From Incurvaria masculella (taxonomy: Eukaryota > Arthropoda > Insecta > Lepidoptera > Incurvariidae): DNA of 64,000 nucleotides. Location of the stretch: assembly GCA_946894095.1 (NCBI GenBank), contig OX335644.1:9529595-9593594 (forward strand), read 5' to 3'. The position numbers and the translations under genes are program-made. Shown here one piece after another: positions 30,646 to 42,084 of the stretch (positions within the stretch are counted from its first letter, which is position 1; every line of letters begins with the position of its first letter). The notes beneath the pieces were generated by a model that was given only the letters and a program-made list of their open reading frames with translations, searched no databases and was not told the DNA's origin.

Positions 30646-31374
30646 ATTTTACTAAGTGTTTTTTCTATAAAAAAACCTTAGAAATTTAAATCTATGCCTT
30701 CGCGCGGATTCGAATAATTTTAATTTAAAAATATCATTAAAATTAGCATCATGAGATCAACATTTCTTACCGTAAAACGAAAATGATTGCGCGCCATCTA
30801 TCGGCACATAGCCAGAGCGATACATCGATACAATGCTCGAATATTGACTCAAATTATAAAATATGAGGTGTTTTACTGACATATAAAACGTATTTCCACC
30901 TACAAACTTTAGATTATTTTGTCCTGTGTAGTATTTGCAACATTTTACACAAAATCTCATCATGTAATCGACTTTTCGCCAAAAATTGCGCTACAGACCA
31001 TAATATTGTCCCACAACCTAACACCGCCAGCGCCATGTCGCGAATGTCGCTAAGCCACGCCTTCTTTATCACGTGGGCCGTGACGTAGCGACCCACTTGG
31101 TGGACACAGACCCAGTTTGCTTAGACCATCTCCTCTCTACCTCTATCCTCCGTGACCGCCACCCACGCTGTTGTATTCAGCGATGTTCTGAACACGGTGC
31201 TCCAATGAAACAAAAAACTTGTAAGAATATTCAAAACAAAAGACCCACCCAAAAATTATGACAGGAAGATTCTTACTTTTATAGAATAGCCTAATATCAG
31301 TCTTGTCCATCCAGTAAATCCATGTAGAGTTACATAAAAAAATATATTTCTATTTGGTGCAGCTTTTTTATATA
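30646..31374. other. unassigned non-coding DNA
   Basis: No recognisable gene. The phrase 'CTCTACCTCTATCCTCCGTG' near 31135 recurs near 34099. Confidence 0.4.
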
Positions 31375-31490
31375 TATAACTGGGCATGGATAGCCAATAC
31401 CAAACCAACTGTCATGATATTAGTCTAACACACCACTTGTGAACTAGGTGCCAGGACCTACCTTATATTGCTCGGCTACATGCTACGCAG
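31375..31490 (-). repeat. family S SINE tail fragment
   Basis: Minus-strand tail: 'ACTGGGCATGGATAGCCAAT', 'CAACTGTCATGATATTAG', 'GAACTAGGTGCCAGGACC' and 'TATTGCTCGGCTACAT'. The rest of the body and the head are absent. Confidence 0.8.
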
Positions 31491-32243
31491 TTGTTAACTC
31501 CTAATTTTATAATATGCTACGCGTTTGCGACTAATGTGGCGGGCGACTGACGTCTTGTCAGTCGTCGCGTCGACTCTTCTGCGAAACCTGTAAATATGTA
31601 TGGCGGGGAATCACAATAAACGAAGACAAAGTAAGGTGTAGTCTTCCCGCGACCCGAGTAAATATTCGTAAAGATTCGAAGATTCACTCGAAATTGCATA
31701 GCAAATTGGATTGAAGCACCTAGTCCGAGTTCTAGACTAATGCGAAAAATAAATCGATTCACCTTATAAAATGTGGGTGAAAGCCTAGAAAGACGTGTAA
31801 TATTGATTACATTTTTAAAAATTTTAATAAGATCAAAGAGTCTGAAAATGTTGTAAGTGTTAATTTATTATTTATTATCGTTTTTTTTATTTTTATCCCC
31901 GGTGGCACCGCTTCGTTCTGAAAAAGCTGAGCGAAATTAAAACTCAAACTGAATCAGACTTGGGCCTTCAGTTCACTTTTGACTATCCTGTGATCGTATC
32001 CTTTCGGTCGCAAGGAGCAATATTTCGGTGCTCGCCCTGCGACAAAGCCCAAGGCGCTTACAAATATCTCCGTGTGATAAGGGCCTTAGTCCTTAGCGCT
32101 CGGACGCCTAAGATGCGAATGAGACGAGTCGCAGTAAAGTCTGATTAATACGCGGCACTTCCGTCTCGGTGTGTCGAGGACTATTGCGGGTCGCAAACCC
32201 GCACGCGCTCACAGGAAGACGGGAGCGTGAGGAGCTCTGGGGG
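31491..32243. other. unassigned non-coding DNA
   Basis: No recognisable gene or repeat. Confidence 0.4.
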
Positions 32244-32420
32244 ATTACCATGGTGATCTAACTCGCCGGGTGAACAGGCAAGTGAGTGATTAAATCAGAG
32301 GTTTAATTGCATTTCTTACCATGCTAACTGTCGATGACGTTTTATTCGGTCTAGTGAACTGAAATTTACCATTTAGCATGGTACGAAATGGAGCTAAACG
32401 TCAGATTTAATTACTCACTA
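32244..32420. mobile_element. long-hairpin MITE (family H), copy 2
   Basis: The arm 'AGTGAGTGATTAAATCAGAG...CTTACCATGCTAA' (32281-32326) pairs with 'TTAGCATGGTACGAAATGG...TTAATTACTCACT' (32374-32419). The left end carries 'ACCATGGTGATCTAACTCGC' and 'CGGGTGAACAGGCA'; the matching right end is truncated. Confidence 0.85.
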
Positions 32421-32512
32421 GGAAGCTAGCTAGAACCTCGCGCCCGCGACATGCCTCCGTAGTCAATGTAGTAAAACTTTCGGGGGAGAGGATTGAGTTT
32501 TGTGCCGAACGC

Positions 32513-32745
32513 CAAATCTAACGTAAGAGGTGCCCGTTGACGCCCATGGGCTTACGAAATTTCACGGGGGCTATGAGAACCATGCCCGCCGGCCAGGTGC
32601 TTCTTGGAACCATATTTGAAGGACCCCAGGTTGTACTTTCGGTAGGGAGTCGACTGCATAGTTTACCGACCCTATTGATAAAGGACCTAGAGGATCGGTT
32701 AGTTCCTATTTTTGGAGTGTCGATGTTGAGTTGCGCAGAGGGAAG
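32513..32745 (-). pseudogene. LINE 3' fragment, copy 2
   Basis: A minus-strand piece of the same LINE tail as 24221-24640 and 32955-33325. It contains 'CTCTAGGTCCTTTATCAATA', 'GGGTCGGTAAACTATGCA' and 'CATGGGCGTCAACGGGCACC'. Frameshifts leave no usable frame. Confidence 0.7.
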
Positions 32746-32954
32746 TATACTGATGAATTATCTGAGTGTCTATTTAGTCTTGATGTTGTTTAACGTAAGG
32801 ATAATGTAATGACTTATGTAGCATGACTAGGTACCATCATTACAATATTTTTCAGGTTGCAAGCTAAGAAGTTTCCTTTTGCTTGCGATAAAATAACGGT
32901 TTGTGGTAGTCCAAGCTTGATAGTAAACCAATATAAATCTTAGTTTATTGGTCG

Positions 32955-33325
32955 GCTACAAAAAACATATCTTTTTTTATGTTAAGCGCGGCATATGGCG
33001 TACGCCAGGACATCTTAAGGTGCCCGACGACGCCCATGGGATTTCGAATTTACAGGGGGGCTGCGAAAACCATGCCGGCCGGCCAGGTGCTTCTTCACAC
33101 CATGTTTGAAGGACCCCAGGTTGTACTTTGGGGGAAATACATCGGAAGGGAGTTCATTCCATAGTTTTCCGACCCTATAGATGAAGGATCTAGAAGATCG
33201 GTGGGTTCTTATTTTTGGAATGTCGACTGTGAATGTGTGCATTTTCTCCCTGTTCCGCGTTGACCGAAGGTAGAAAGGGGACGGAGGAACAGCGTTGCTG
33301 TTATGCTCCGACGAGCATATCTGCG
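32955..33325 (-). pseudogene. LINE ORF2 C-terminus and 3' end, copy 3
   Basis: The minus-strand frame reads 'FYLRSTRNREKMHTFTVDIP', then 'SFIYRVGKLWNELPSDVFPP' and 'YNLGSFKHGVKKHL', the best-preserved example of this tail in the window. The 3' end is 'GCGTACGCCATATGCCGCGC' followed by AACATAAAAAA at about 32955-32985. Only the last part of ORF2 remains, so it is an inert 5'-truncated insertion. Confidence 0.82.
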
Positions 33326-33399
33326 TGGGATATAGTAATATTGTTTATTTAAAGCAGGAGTACCGCATGAGAATGCTTTTCTTAGGGTACTATATGTTT

Positions 33400-33560
33400 T
33401 ATGTAACTGGACATGGATGGCTAATACTACTACATCTATACTGTTTTTACATGCTCTACACACCACATAGAAATTAGGTGCCGTACTGCCTTATATTGCA
33501 GGCTCGATTGCAGGGATACGTTGACCTGGGTGTAAAACGCGGACATATTTTAAGATTGCT
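33400..33560 (-). repeat. family S SINE fragment, diverged
   Basis: 'TGTAACTGGACATGGATGGC' then 'TAATACTACTACATCTATAC', 'AAATTAGGTGCCGTACTGCC' and 'CGCGGACATATTTTAAGATT'. The order indicates minus strand. The head is missing. Confidence 0.75.
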
Positions 33561-34479
33561 TCGACCATAATTTGAGCACATATAACTACTCAGAATGTAA
33601 ATACTATAATTCAAAGGAAATCTCACAAAAACACCGCACTCCGAGCGTCTCTCCAAAATTCACGCGGCTAGTTTATAATCGTATAAACCGAGAAATACTT
33701 CAGCGTTATGTCAAATACAGCGGGCTGGAATAAAGCCAAGGCGGTCGCTTTTCCGAGAAAACTCGAGGAAATGCGGGTGGCGTCCAGACGGCGCGGGGCG
33801 GGGCCGGGCGGGGGGCAGACGACAGCTCGTTGACGCCTAAATCATGAGGATTATATTCATAATAGTCACGTCGTACATTGTCTGGGGATAAATCAGTGCC
33901 AGCGAGTGGAGTGGCCGCTCTCTGGGCGATATGTCCGAACGTTCATTCATTCATAGCTTCCCTTCGCATTCTACACACGCTGAAAAAAAAATCAGTGAAT
34001 CTAACTGTAATTCCTATTATTCCGGGAGGTCACGACATTTTTGGTCACGACAAGGTGAATCTGGGTTCACAGGTTAAAGACCCTACGTCTTTACATATCT
34101 CTACCTCTATCCTCCGTGTTACATATGCTCCGAACATAAGCAGTTCAATATCGCAAAAATCTCGATACATTTTCCTTCACAGCTCTGAGGGGTTACGTTG
34201 AATAGTTTTTATTATATAGAGGTCGCGACAAAAATGGTAACGATAACGTAAACAGCTGAAACTGGGTTCACAGGATAAAGACCAAATATATGTTTTCTAT
34301 CTAGTGAAAGGGAAGAAATAACGGAAGTGGCGACATAAACTCGTCCGTACAGCGGTAGCGCATTTCAATGATAAAACACTGACGGTAGCGCCGACCGTTC
34401 AGTTTTTCAACGTATTCGCACACTGCTAATGTTCTCGAGTTCCAACGACAAGTACCTAAGAACCGCACAGGACGCCACT
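33561..34479. other. unassigned non-coding DNA
   Basis: A GC-rich patch (33775-33815) and otherwise nothing recognisable. Confidence 0.4.
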
Positions 34480-35028
34480 TAAGGTGGCCCATCCCGCTCA
34501 TCTCCCCATACAAAAGGGGAAAGAAGATCACGCCCATATTTCTTGTCAGAGATCCAAAATTTTGCTCAAAATTGCTTTATTTGATCGAACTAGATGTCTG
34601 ATTACCATTGGCATTGTAAAATTGTGTTTGGCTTCTAAATTATAAGGTCCGAAAGTTTGAATTTTTTGCGCGTTTTATCCAATAACTTTGGAGGTGGATT
34701 ACGCAATGATGAAGTAAGAACATCATAAAAAGATTAGTCATCAGACATAGCTTATTTAATCAAGATTTATAATCTATTTGGTTTTTCTTAGATTTTTGAC
34801 TAAAGCGGTCGTGGTTTAATTTTAGCTATAAGTCGTTTTGAATTTAAAATTTTCGTAAATCTTACCAAATCATACACTACGCACATTGTCTTTTTTGTGG
34901 ACATGTTGCATCTTCCTGTTCACGGAACCTGTCTTATTCTTTGAAACAGAGAAGGTCCTAGAGCGCAACAGCACGGTTTTGTACCGTGCCCGCGAATGAG
35001 TTAGGCCCTCCGGGTTGGGCCACCTTAA
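34480..35028 (+). mobile_element. TTAA-bounded MITE, copy 2 (complete)
   Basis: Left end 'TTAAGGTGGCCCATCCCG' and right end 'CGGGTTGGGCCACCTTAA' are near-perfect inverted repeats. Both include TTAA. The 549-bp core has no coding capacity and matches copies at 1370 and 62236. TTAA ends fit piggyBac-type integration, but assignment needs a related transposase. Confidence 0.88.
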
Positions 35029-35516
35029 TGGAACAAACATTCAATCATGCACCTCCCGAGTTCGTAGGCAAACTGACCGACGCTACCGTCAGTGTATTTT
35101 CACTAAAATGTGATTATGCTGCTGCTATACGGATGAGTTTTGGGCGCCACTCCGTCCTCCTAACTCGATGTTTTTGCCTCTATTGTTGCAAAAAACATAA
35201 AAATGAGAACGTTATTGACAATATTTTTCAACTAAGAACATTGACGTGGCGGCGTAAGGTTAGCCTCGGCATGGCGTCACCTGTTCATTGTAGCCGCGTC
35301 TCTGCCGTCGCTGCCTCCTCCGCTCCACCGCAGCCCCACAGCCCCGCCCCGCCCCGCCCCGCCGCGCCGCACGCAGCCAATATCATTATGTAAAGAGCAA
35401 GAGTATCGGATGTCATCGGACAGGTGTTCCTTCTGTCGTCCACACGGCCCGAACCATCGGGCCATGCACCATCCAACGTTTGAATAAAAACATCTTGACA
35501 CATCTGTCGAGGATAT
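35029..35516. other. unassigned DNA with a C-rich island
   Basis: A C-rich patch at about 35315-35375 contains repeated CCCCG units. Open frames there (for example 34986-35393 and 35285-35575) overlap the MITE or simply reflect composition. No domain. Confidence 0.45.
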
Positions 35517-35777
35517 AAAAAACCAGCCAAGTGCGAGTCGGACTCACACACGAAGGGTTCCGTACCACAGTACAAGATTTAAAGTAAAAAAATCACGATT
35601 TTTGTATGGGCCCCCCTCTTAATATTTTATTATTATTTAATTTTACCTATTTGGTGTTATAGCGCAATAATAAATACACACTTTGCTGTCTACCTATTAC
35701 GGTTCATGAGAAACAGTACTGTTACAAACGGACGGATAGGGTTCCGTTGGCACCCGTCTGGGCACGGAACCCTAAAA
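35517..35777 (+). mobile_element. family B foldback MITE, copy 3
   Basis: Start 'CCAGCCAAGTGCGAGTCGG', end 'GGGCACGGAACCCTAAAAA'. The tetranucleotide run is almost absent, reduced to 'AACGGACGGATAGGG'. Confidence 0.9.
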
Positions 35778-35929
35778 ACTGGGTACGAACAGAACAGCTA
35801 ATATTTTTGAAATATCTGATTTTTGTGTTTGATCCAGCCACTTTTTAGAGGCCCTTTCGAAGTGTGTGCTCACTCCATATGTCCATTCAAGCTTAATTAA
35901 TTATTATTATAAATTTAATATTATAAATA

Positions 35930-36212
35930 TAAACCGGCCAAGTGCGAGTCTGACTCGCACACGAAGTGTTCCGTGCCATCGGGTAAGATTTAACCTAAAA
36001 ATCACGTTTTTTGTATGGGCCCCCCTTTATTTTTGTTTGAATTAATTTTTCTTCTATTTGTTGTTATAGCGGCAAAATAAATACACATTTTGTAAAAGTT
36101 TCAACTGCATACCTATTACGGTTCTTGAGATACAGCCCTGTGACAGATAGGCGGACAGCGGAGGCTTAGTAATAGGGTTCCGTTGGAACCCTTTAGGTAC
36201 GGAACCCTCAAA
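35930..36212 (+). mobile_element. family B foldback MITE, copy 4
   Basis: Start 'CCGGCCAAGTGCGAGTCTG', end 'GGTACGGAACCCTCAAA'. The tetranucleotide run is reduced to 'ACAGATAGGCGGACAGCGG'. It lies only 150 bp from copy 3 in the same orientation. Confidence 0.9.
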
Positions 36213-36805
36213 ATAGCATGAGGTGCGTTGATCGGAAGACTATGCGAGAATCAGTAAAGAGGCGTAAAGTAATGGACGCCAATATTTAATTTTGTTTATT
36301 AACTTGCTCTGATACTTTATTACATTTGTGTTAAATATGTGCATACATTAGTATGTTCTCATGACTAACGCGTGTGTCACGCTTCTATCTGTGAAAATTC
36401 ACCTGATACTTTTTGGAATCAACCTTGAAAACAGCTGAAAAAGAGATTGAGGAGCGGTTTTCCTCTTGAAAATTTTTTTCATCCTGAAAATTTTTCACAG
36501 CGACATCGTCTAAAACAGGACTCAAACCCTTCGATGATGAATAAAACCTACGACTTTCTGGCATTACAGTACATTCCTCTGTTTATAGCTGCTAGATGGC
36601 GTTGATTTCTCACATTGATCCTACGTACAGGCATTTTTGGCTGTAATATTAATCAACATATTCTTGTCGTCACCAAATTCTATTTTTATATCAGACACTA
36701 TAAGCCATTCAGGATTTCACTCAATCCAAACGTAGCAGACTCGAATCCTAATTCAGAGGAGTTTATTAAAATAACACCGTATATAATACTAATGTAGATG
36801 TCGCT
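36213..36805. other. unassigned AT-rich DNA
   Basis: No recognisable gene or repeat. Confidence 0.4.
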
Positions 36806-36865
36806 GTTGAACCCGAGGGGTCACTCACTCAGGGAATCTGGTGTACAATCGTTTAGGAATCTCAA

Positions 36866-37290
36866 GAATCTTAGGTGGGAGTCCGAGGAATCTGGTGGGA
36901 GTCTGAGGAATCTGGCGGGAGTCCGGAGAATCTCGGAAATCTTATGTAGTCCCGAGTAATCCTAAAGAATCTGAGAATCTTAGGTGGGAGTCCGAGGAAT
37001 CTGGTGGGAGTCTGAGAAATCTGGCGGGAGTCCGGAGAATCTCGGAAATCTTATGTAATCCCGAGTAATCCTAAAGAATCTGAGAATCCTAAGGAAATCA
37101 TTGGGAATCCTAAAAAAATCATGAAAATCTCGTGTAATCTTAGGCGGAGTCCGATAAATCTGACGGGAGTCCGAAGAATCCGGAAATCTTATGTAATCCC
37201 GAATAATCCTAAGGAATCTGAGAATCTTTGCAAATCTTTGTAATATCAGATAATCTTCGGAAGGTGTCCGATGAATCTGGAAATCTTGTT
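36866..37290 (+). repeat. left GAATCT array with ~109-bp higher-order unit
   Basis: Short 'GGAATCTGGYGGGAGTC' units form a longer block of 109 bp that starts at 36866 and again at 36975, nearly identical. A more diverged third block begins near 37135. Confidence 0.85.
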
Positions 37291-37439
37291 TTTGTTACTA
37301 AACAAACAGCAGTATTCAAAGTGTGCGGACTAACTTTACTACGCGTATTAAGGTCGAAGTAAACCGGTTTTTGTATGGTTAGTCCGGTGCTAATCTCGTA
37401 CCAAGTTTTAACAGGTTCACTGTGAATACGACTGCAAGG

Positions 37440-37711
37440 GATTTCGAAAAAGAAGAGTACCTACCTTATCGCGAAGTTTTCTACGTGAAATATTTGCTAA
37501 GGTTTCAAATATAGCCTTTTATAACGACCCAGGCAAAAAAATAATCAACCCTGACCTAATGATGGCTGAGATTTGAAGAGATTTCGAAAGAGCGGAGTAC
37601 CTCATCTGGAAATTTAGTATGTGAAATATGTACTGTGGCTTCAAAAATGGTATTGTATAATGCCTCAGGAAAAGAAAAAATCAGCGCTGATCTAAAGATC
37701 GCTGAGATAAT
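37440..37711 (+). repeat. ~130-bp direct tandem duplication
   Basis: Two diverged copies (about 37440-37570 and 37571-37711) each run from 'GATTTCGAAA' through 'GAGTACCT' and 'GTGAAATAT' to 'GCTGAGAT'. Confidence 0.7.
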
Positions 37712-37975
37712 ATGGGATCTAATTTAACCGGATTCCGCCTGGGTGAATATGCCCAAAACGAATATCGCACCAACGCGCGGGGGCGCCCCGCCCGCCGCGC
37801 CGTTGCCGCCACCCGCGGGCGCCGCTCGCCGCCGCCGCGGCGCCGCCCGCGCCCGCGCGTTGCCGCCTCGCGCGGACGCCGCGCCCGCGCCGCGCCGCCC
37901 GCCTGTCTGCGATGACGTCACGGACACGTGGTGCGCGCAACGCGCACCCCGCGTGTACCCGACGGCCCCCAATTC
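37712..37975. other. CpG-dense island in the centre of the composite element
   Basis: Extremely GC- and CpG-rich from about 37770 to 37910 (GCCGCCGCGGCGCCGCCC). Open frames on both strands are arginine/alanine/proline-rich, without domains. It could be a promoter or enhancer captured inside a repeat, or an ordinary low-complexity tract. Confidence 0.45.
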
Positions 37976-38410
37976 CAAAACAAATAGTACATACTTTTCA
38001 TATATTTGAACTTTTTACCTCGCTTTTGACTTACCTACTGTGTATTGGGAGACTTTTAGTCAGTGATTTTGATTCAATAATTTTATTTTTGTAGGTATTT
38101 TGTGCGCTAAGGGCGCGCGCCGTCATGTCAAAGGACAGCCAGCTGGCCAGCCGGCTGTCAGCAATTCAGTCAGATGACAAACGAGATTGAAAAGATTTTA
38201 ACCATACATATTCTATTGAATTATAAGTCTCTATGAATCGTTGGTGGTCACTAAGAATCTCTAAGAATCTTTAGAAATCCCGAAATCTTTGGAATGTACC
38301 AAAAATGTGTTGGAAGTCCTTAAAAAATCCAGGTAATCTTTGGTAGTCTCTAGGAATCTTTGGTAGTCCTCAGAAATCTTACAAAATCCCAGTATATTTG
38401 GTAATTCCCT

Positions 38411-38640
38411 AAAAATCTTTGGGAGTCTTTAAGAATCTTTAAGAATCTTTGGGAGTCTTTGGAAATCTTTAGGAATCTCCAAGAATCTTTGGTAGTCTTT
38501 GGAAATCTTTAGGAATCTCCAAGAATCTTTGGGAGTCTTTGGAAATCTTTAGAAATCTCCAAGAATCTTTGGTAGTCTTTGGAAATCTTTAGGAATCTCC
38601 AAGAATCTTTGGGAGTCTTTGGAAATCTTTAGGAATCTAG
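38411..38640 (+). repeat. right GAATCT array: 10-bp monomers in 40- and 80-bp higher-order repeats
   Basis: Twenty-three consecutive decamers. From 38441 four decamers (AAGAATCTTT, GGKAGTCTTT, GGAAATCTTT, AGGAATCTCC) repeat as a 40-bp unit five times. The K position alternates G, T, G, T, G, producing an 80-bp super-unit. Confidence 0.95.
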
Positions 38641-38716
38641 AAATCCCAAGGAAATCTTGACTACTGGGAATCTGGTGTACACTTTTTGCTCGAGTGACTA
38701 ACCCCTCGGTTGAACC

Positions 38717-39006
38717 TCCAAATAATAGGCGAATGGTAACGTCGTAACCTTTAAAAATATATAAAATATTATTTCTTTCTTCCGCTAGTTTCGGTTCGCA
38801 TTCGTCGCATGAGCTGTGCCGTCGTGTGCGTAATCGTGTTGCCGCCATTTCAATGCAACGTTAATGTTTGTTTACCAGCGGCGATATACCGAGAATATAT
38901 CCAACCGTGAGTAGTAGATAGTGTTATGAAATGAGTGAGGGCGTCATCCCGGCGGCGCCTGCGCTAAGCGTAGAGTTGGCGCGGCGCATTGGCGCACTCA
39001 TCCGCA
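38717..39006. other. unassigned non-coding DNA
   Basis: No recognisable gene or repeat. Confidence 0.4.
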
Positions 39007-39167
39007 GAATCCTAAGTCCGCTAATAGATAACTCTGCTTCGAGCGTAAGCGTTATGAGATAACGCCGGAATCACACAAAATTGTTCCAAACCACTACCAA
39101 ATTCCGGAGTTATCTCATAACGCTAACGCTCGAAAGCGGAGTTAACTTTGTAGCGGACTTAGGATTC
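39007..39167. repeat. large palindrome, ~65-bp arms
   Basis: The arm at 39007-39071 (GAATCCTAAGTCCGC...GCCGGAAT) pairs with 39101-39167 (ATTCCGGAG...GACTTAGGATTC) around a 29-bp loop. The match is very high apart from small indels. It is probably a foldback transposon. Confidence 0.88.
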
Positions 39168-39189
39168 AGTACGGAGTGGACCACTGCGC

Positions 39190-39366
39190 TTATGACGCTA
39201 CACCAGCGAGGATAGAAGGACGGGAGGATCAATCGAAACTCACTCGTATGGCGCCGGCATAGCTACAAGTAAGTTCAAAACGTCTAACTGTAATTAGTTA
39301 GATTGCGAATTCGGGAAACACAATATCGAATGTACGTTGCGCTAAATAGCGTCCTGTGAGGTTTTT
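39190..39366. repeat. repeat paired with 48201-48470
   Basis: Contains 'CCAGCGAGGATAGAAGGACG', 'ATGGCGCCGGCATAG' and 'CGCTAAATAGCGTCCTGT'. The first two phrases recur in the same orientation near 48255 and 48337, and the third in inverse orientation at about 48423-48442. Confidence 0.6.
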
Positions 39367-42084
39367 GCGTATCATTGGAAGTTGAGAAAATCAGCCGAAC
39401 TCATTCGCCGTCGCTGCAAATTTTGTATGTAAAAGTTTATCGATATATAATCACTCATTAGTTCCACATATCCAAACCATCTTGACTAATCCGTCTTTAT
39501 TACATTTTCTTTTGGTTCTTATCTCACCATTTCTACTGCATTGAAAATAGTTCATAGAATTTTTATTTCTCTGATCCGTGGCATTGATTAAACTGTAATT
39601 TTAGTCTTAGGAAATTCTGAAATTTAGCTAGTCAGTACGGTTACGCTTACGCTTATATTGAAGCGTATGTGTTTGTAAGTTGGCAACAACCAACCACGTG
39701 CCAGGGCTTCATCTGATGAGACCCTGGGTAACAATAACTGGGAGGAATTCATTCGTATCAATGTACTATTTAATAACTATATAAGTACGTTATTTTTTAT
39801 CAGCTGGCACATAGTTTATTGATCACAACCAGCAAGGAGACACTAAAAATCAATAAACAAGTTGATTTATATTTTTTCTTCCAGGTAATATAATAAACGC
39901 GATCGGAAATGTATGTGCACTTTCTATATAAATGATGTATGCATACTTCCGACACACTCTTGGATTCGTAAATTTACAAGACGTTTTGAATACCGCGCAA
40001 AATGTTTCTAATGAGCTTTTTAACAATGAATCTAATATTGGAATTGAAGTATACAATTAGCAAATTCAAGTTTGTAGGGAAGTACACAATATATTAAAAT
40101 ATTTATGCGATGTTATTTAGATTGTTAATTCGCATAAGCTTAAATCACCGATTCTAGTTATGATTAAGTGAGCTCCGTCTGGACCGTGGTGAGATGCCAA
40201 AACGTTCTCTACAAATACATACAAATAAATTATTTATAAAATGTTCAAAGAATGACTAACGCCAGCGAGTGCACCTTATAATAGATGAGAAAAAATATAT
40301 ATTCTGTTTTTATATGAAGCCATCAAACGGTGCGAAAAAATGCGTTTATTTCTGTTAGATTGTCTACAAACGTCGCTGGTAATTTGTGGAACGACATTCT
40401 ACGTCTCCCGCTGAAATGTTGATCTCTCCACATTCTCTCGCGACGTTTCTGAGAAACGGCGCCATCTATCGACAATTTGAACCGAAAACTGTTATTCTAA
40501 TGTCTGAAAGGAATGGGCAATCATCTTTGCAGGATTGTGAAACCGAAATGTCACGTAAACACATGTTTCCGTCAACGCTTTCGTTTTTTTTTAATATCGG
40601 TCGCCGGAAAGTGGTTTATATGTGAAGTCACAAGCATACAAAGAATCTTTTAAAGGTCGGGAAATCACTTGAAAGAGATTTTTTTTATGTTAAACAACCA
40701 CTTGGCGCAGGCAGATCGACATATTTAGCATTCAGCCGTTTACCTTATCGTGACCAAAAATATCGTGAACTCTGGGAATATAAGTTATGCTAACCTGGCT
40801 AAGGCACTGTACTGAGGTAGGCTTTTGGATAAGATTACGTATCATCCAAAGTTCGTAAAATACATTAAAATTACGGATATTACAAAAGCTTAATTAAATT
40901 ACACATTTCTAGCTTACCAACTCTGTATTTCCAATCGGTCAAGACTTATTCGGTAAACCAATCAATCTTAAATTCACTTTCGCCGTCAACTCACTAGCGA
41001 ATTCAGAAAAAAATAGCCAAATATATTGTTCTACATAGAGAATGACAGGTACTCGTGTGATACTTCTCGTTTGTGTTTCATCACACCGATGATTGCAAGC
41101 AATAACAAAAAAAATCTTTGTAAGTTCAATCCATGGAGGTGAAGAATGGATGGAGAAATAACTTCCATACAACGAGCGCGCAAAAAATGACGCCACGCGA
41201 CTTACAAAATTATATCGCCGTACATATTTGTAGCGCACTGATGAAAACGGAGAAAAATCCAATTGGAAGTCTCCCAAATTGGTAGGTAACTTGATAAAGA
41301 GGTAAGTATACACTTTTTTAGTTCAATTCGTTCTCCTGTAATTTCTTCACCTTCATGGTTCAATCCAATTGACTCCGTGGTTTGAGATTTGAGTAATTTA
41401 AGTGAGTAGCATCTTCAGTATAACCACAAATAAGGGTCATCCAACGTTGAAGAAATCTCCTTGGTGTACAATCTGCTAATGAATTAGCATAGTTGAATAT
41501 CTAGTTCCCTTGTAATAAGCAAGACCTCACCACGCTCTAACGCCTTATACCTACTCACTCTACCACGCATGCGCGGTTTGATGACACCGCAAGCAACGTG
41601 TCGAAATAGCAAGATGCTTTGTAGCATCCATAGACAGCCACGTATTTTATTTCGTTACACTGGAAAAAAATACCCATTCAACATGTCTATCTCTAATAGT
41701 ATAATAAAAAAAAATGCTTGGCTGTACTTGTTAATATATCGTTGTTAATGTGGCAACGGATTATATAATCTAAAAAAATCCAGAACCTATAGCATCCAAA
41801 ACCATTATAAATACGAAATTATTAAAAAAGGTAAATTTATGTTAAATTTTGTTCTTTTCATAATATATTTTTTTTGTTTTGGATTTTTGGCTTTTTGGAC
41901 TTTATGAAGGCCCCCGTTAATGTATGGATAGAATTACCACTGTAACCTTTTTTTTTTGTTAATAGCACAATTTTCAAATTGAATTCCCTTAACATTTATT
42001 TTGGAGGATAATTAACAGAACTAAAATACAAATTATGCTTGGATACGAACTAAACATATTTAAAATAATTGTTTTAAAGAGTAT
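39367..42084. other. unassigned AT-rich DNA
   Basis: No recognisable gene, RNA or repeat family. The 124-codon minus frame at 40939-41313 has no domain or homology I recognise. Confidence 0.45.

Larger units (their letters stand above)
36806..38716. mobile_element. composite GAATCT-repeat element with inverted ends and CpG-rich core
   Basis: The ends are imperfect inverted repeats: 'GTTGAACCCGAGGGGTCACT' (36806) and 'AACCCCTCGGTTGAAC' (38700-38715). Just inside both ends lies the same direct 16-mer GGGAATCTGGTGTACA (36832-36847 and 38666-38681). The flanks (36835-37290 and 38230-38650) are dense arrays of GAATCT-type units. The centre holds a 130-bp direct duplication and a CpG-dense patch. 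No protein is encoded. I know of no named family with this layout. Confidence 0.6.
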
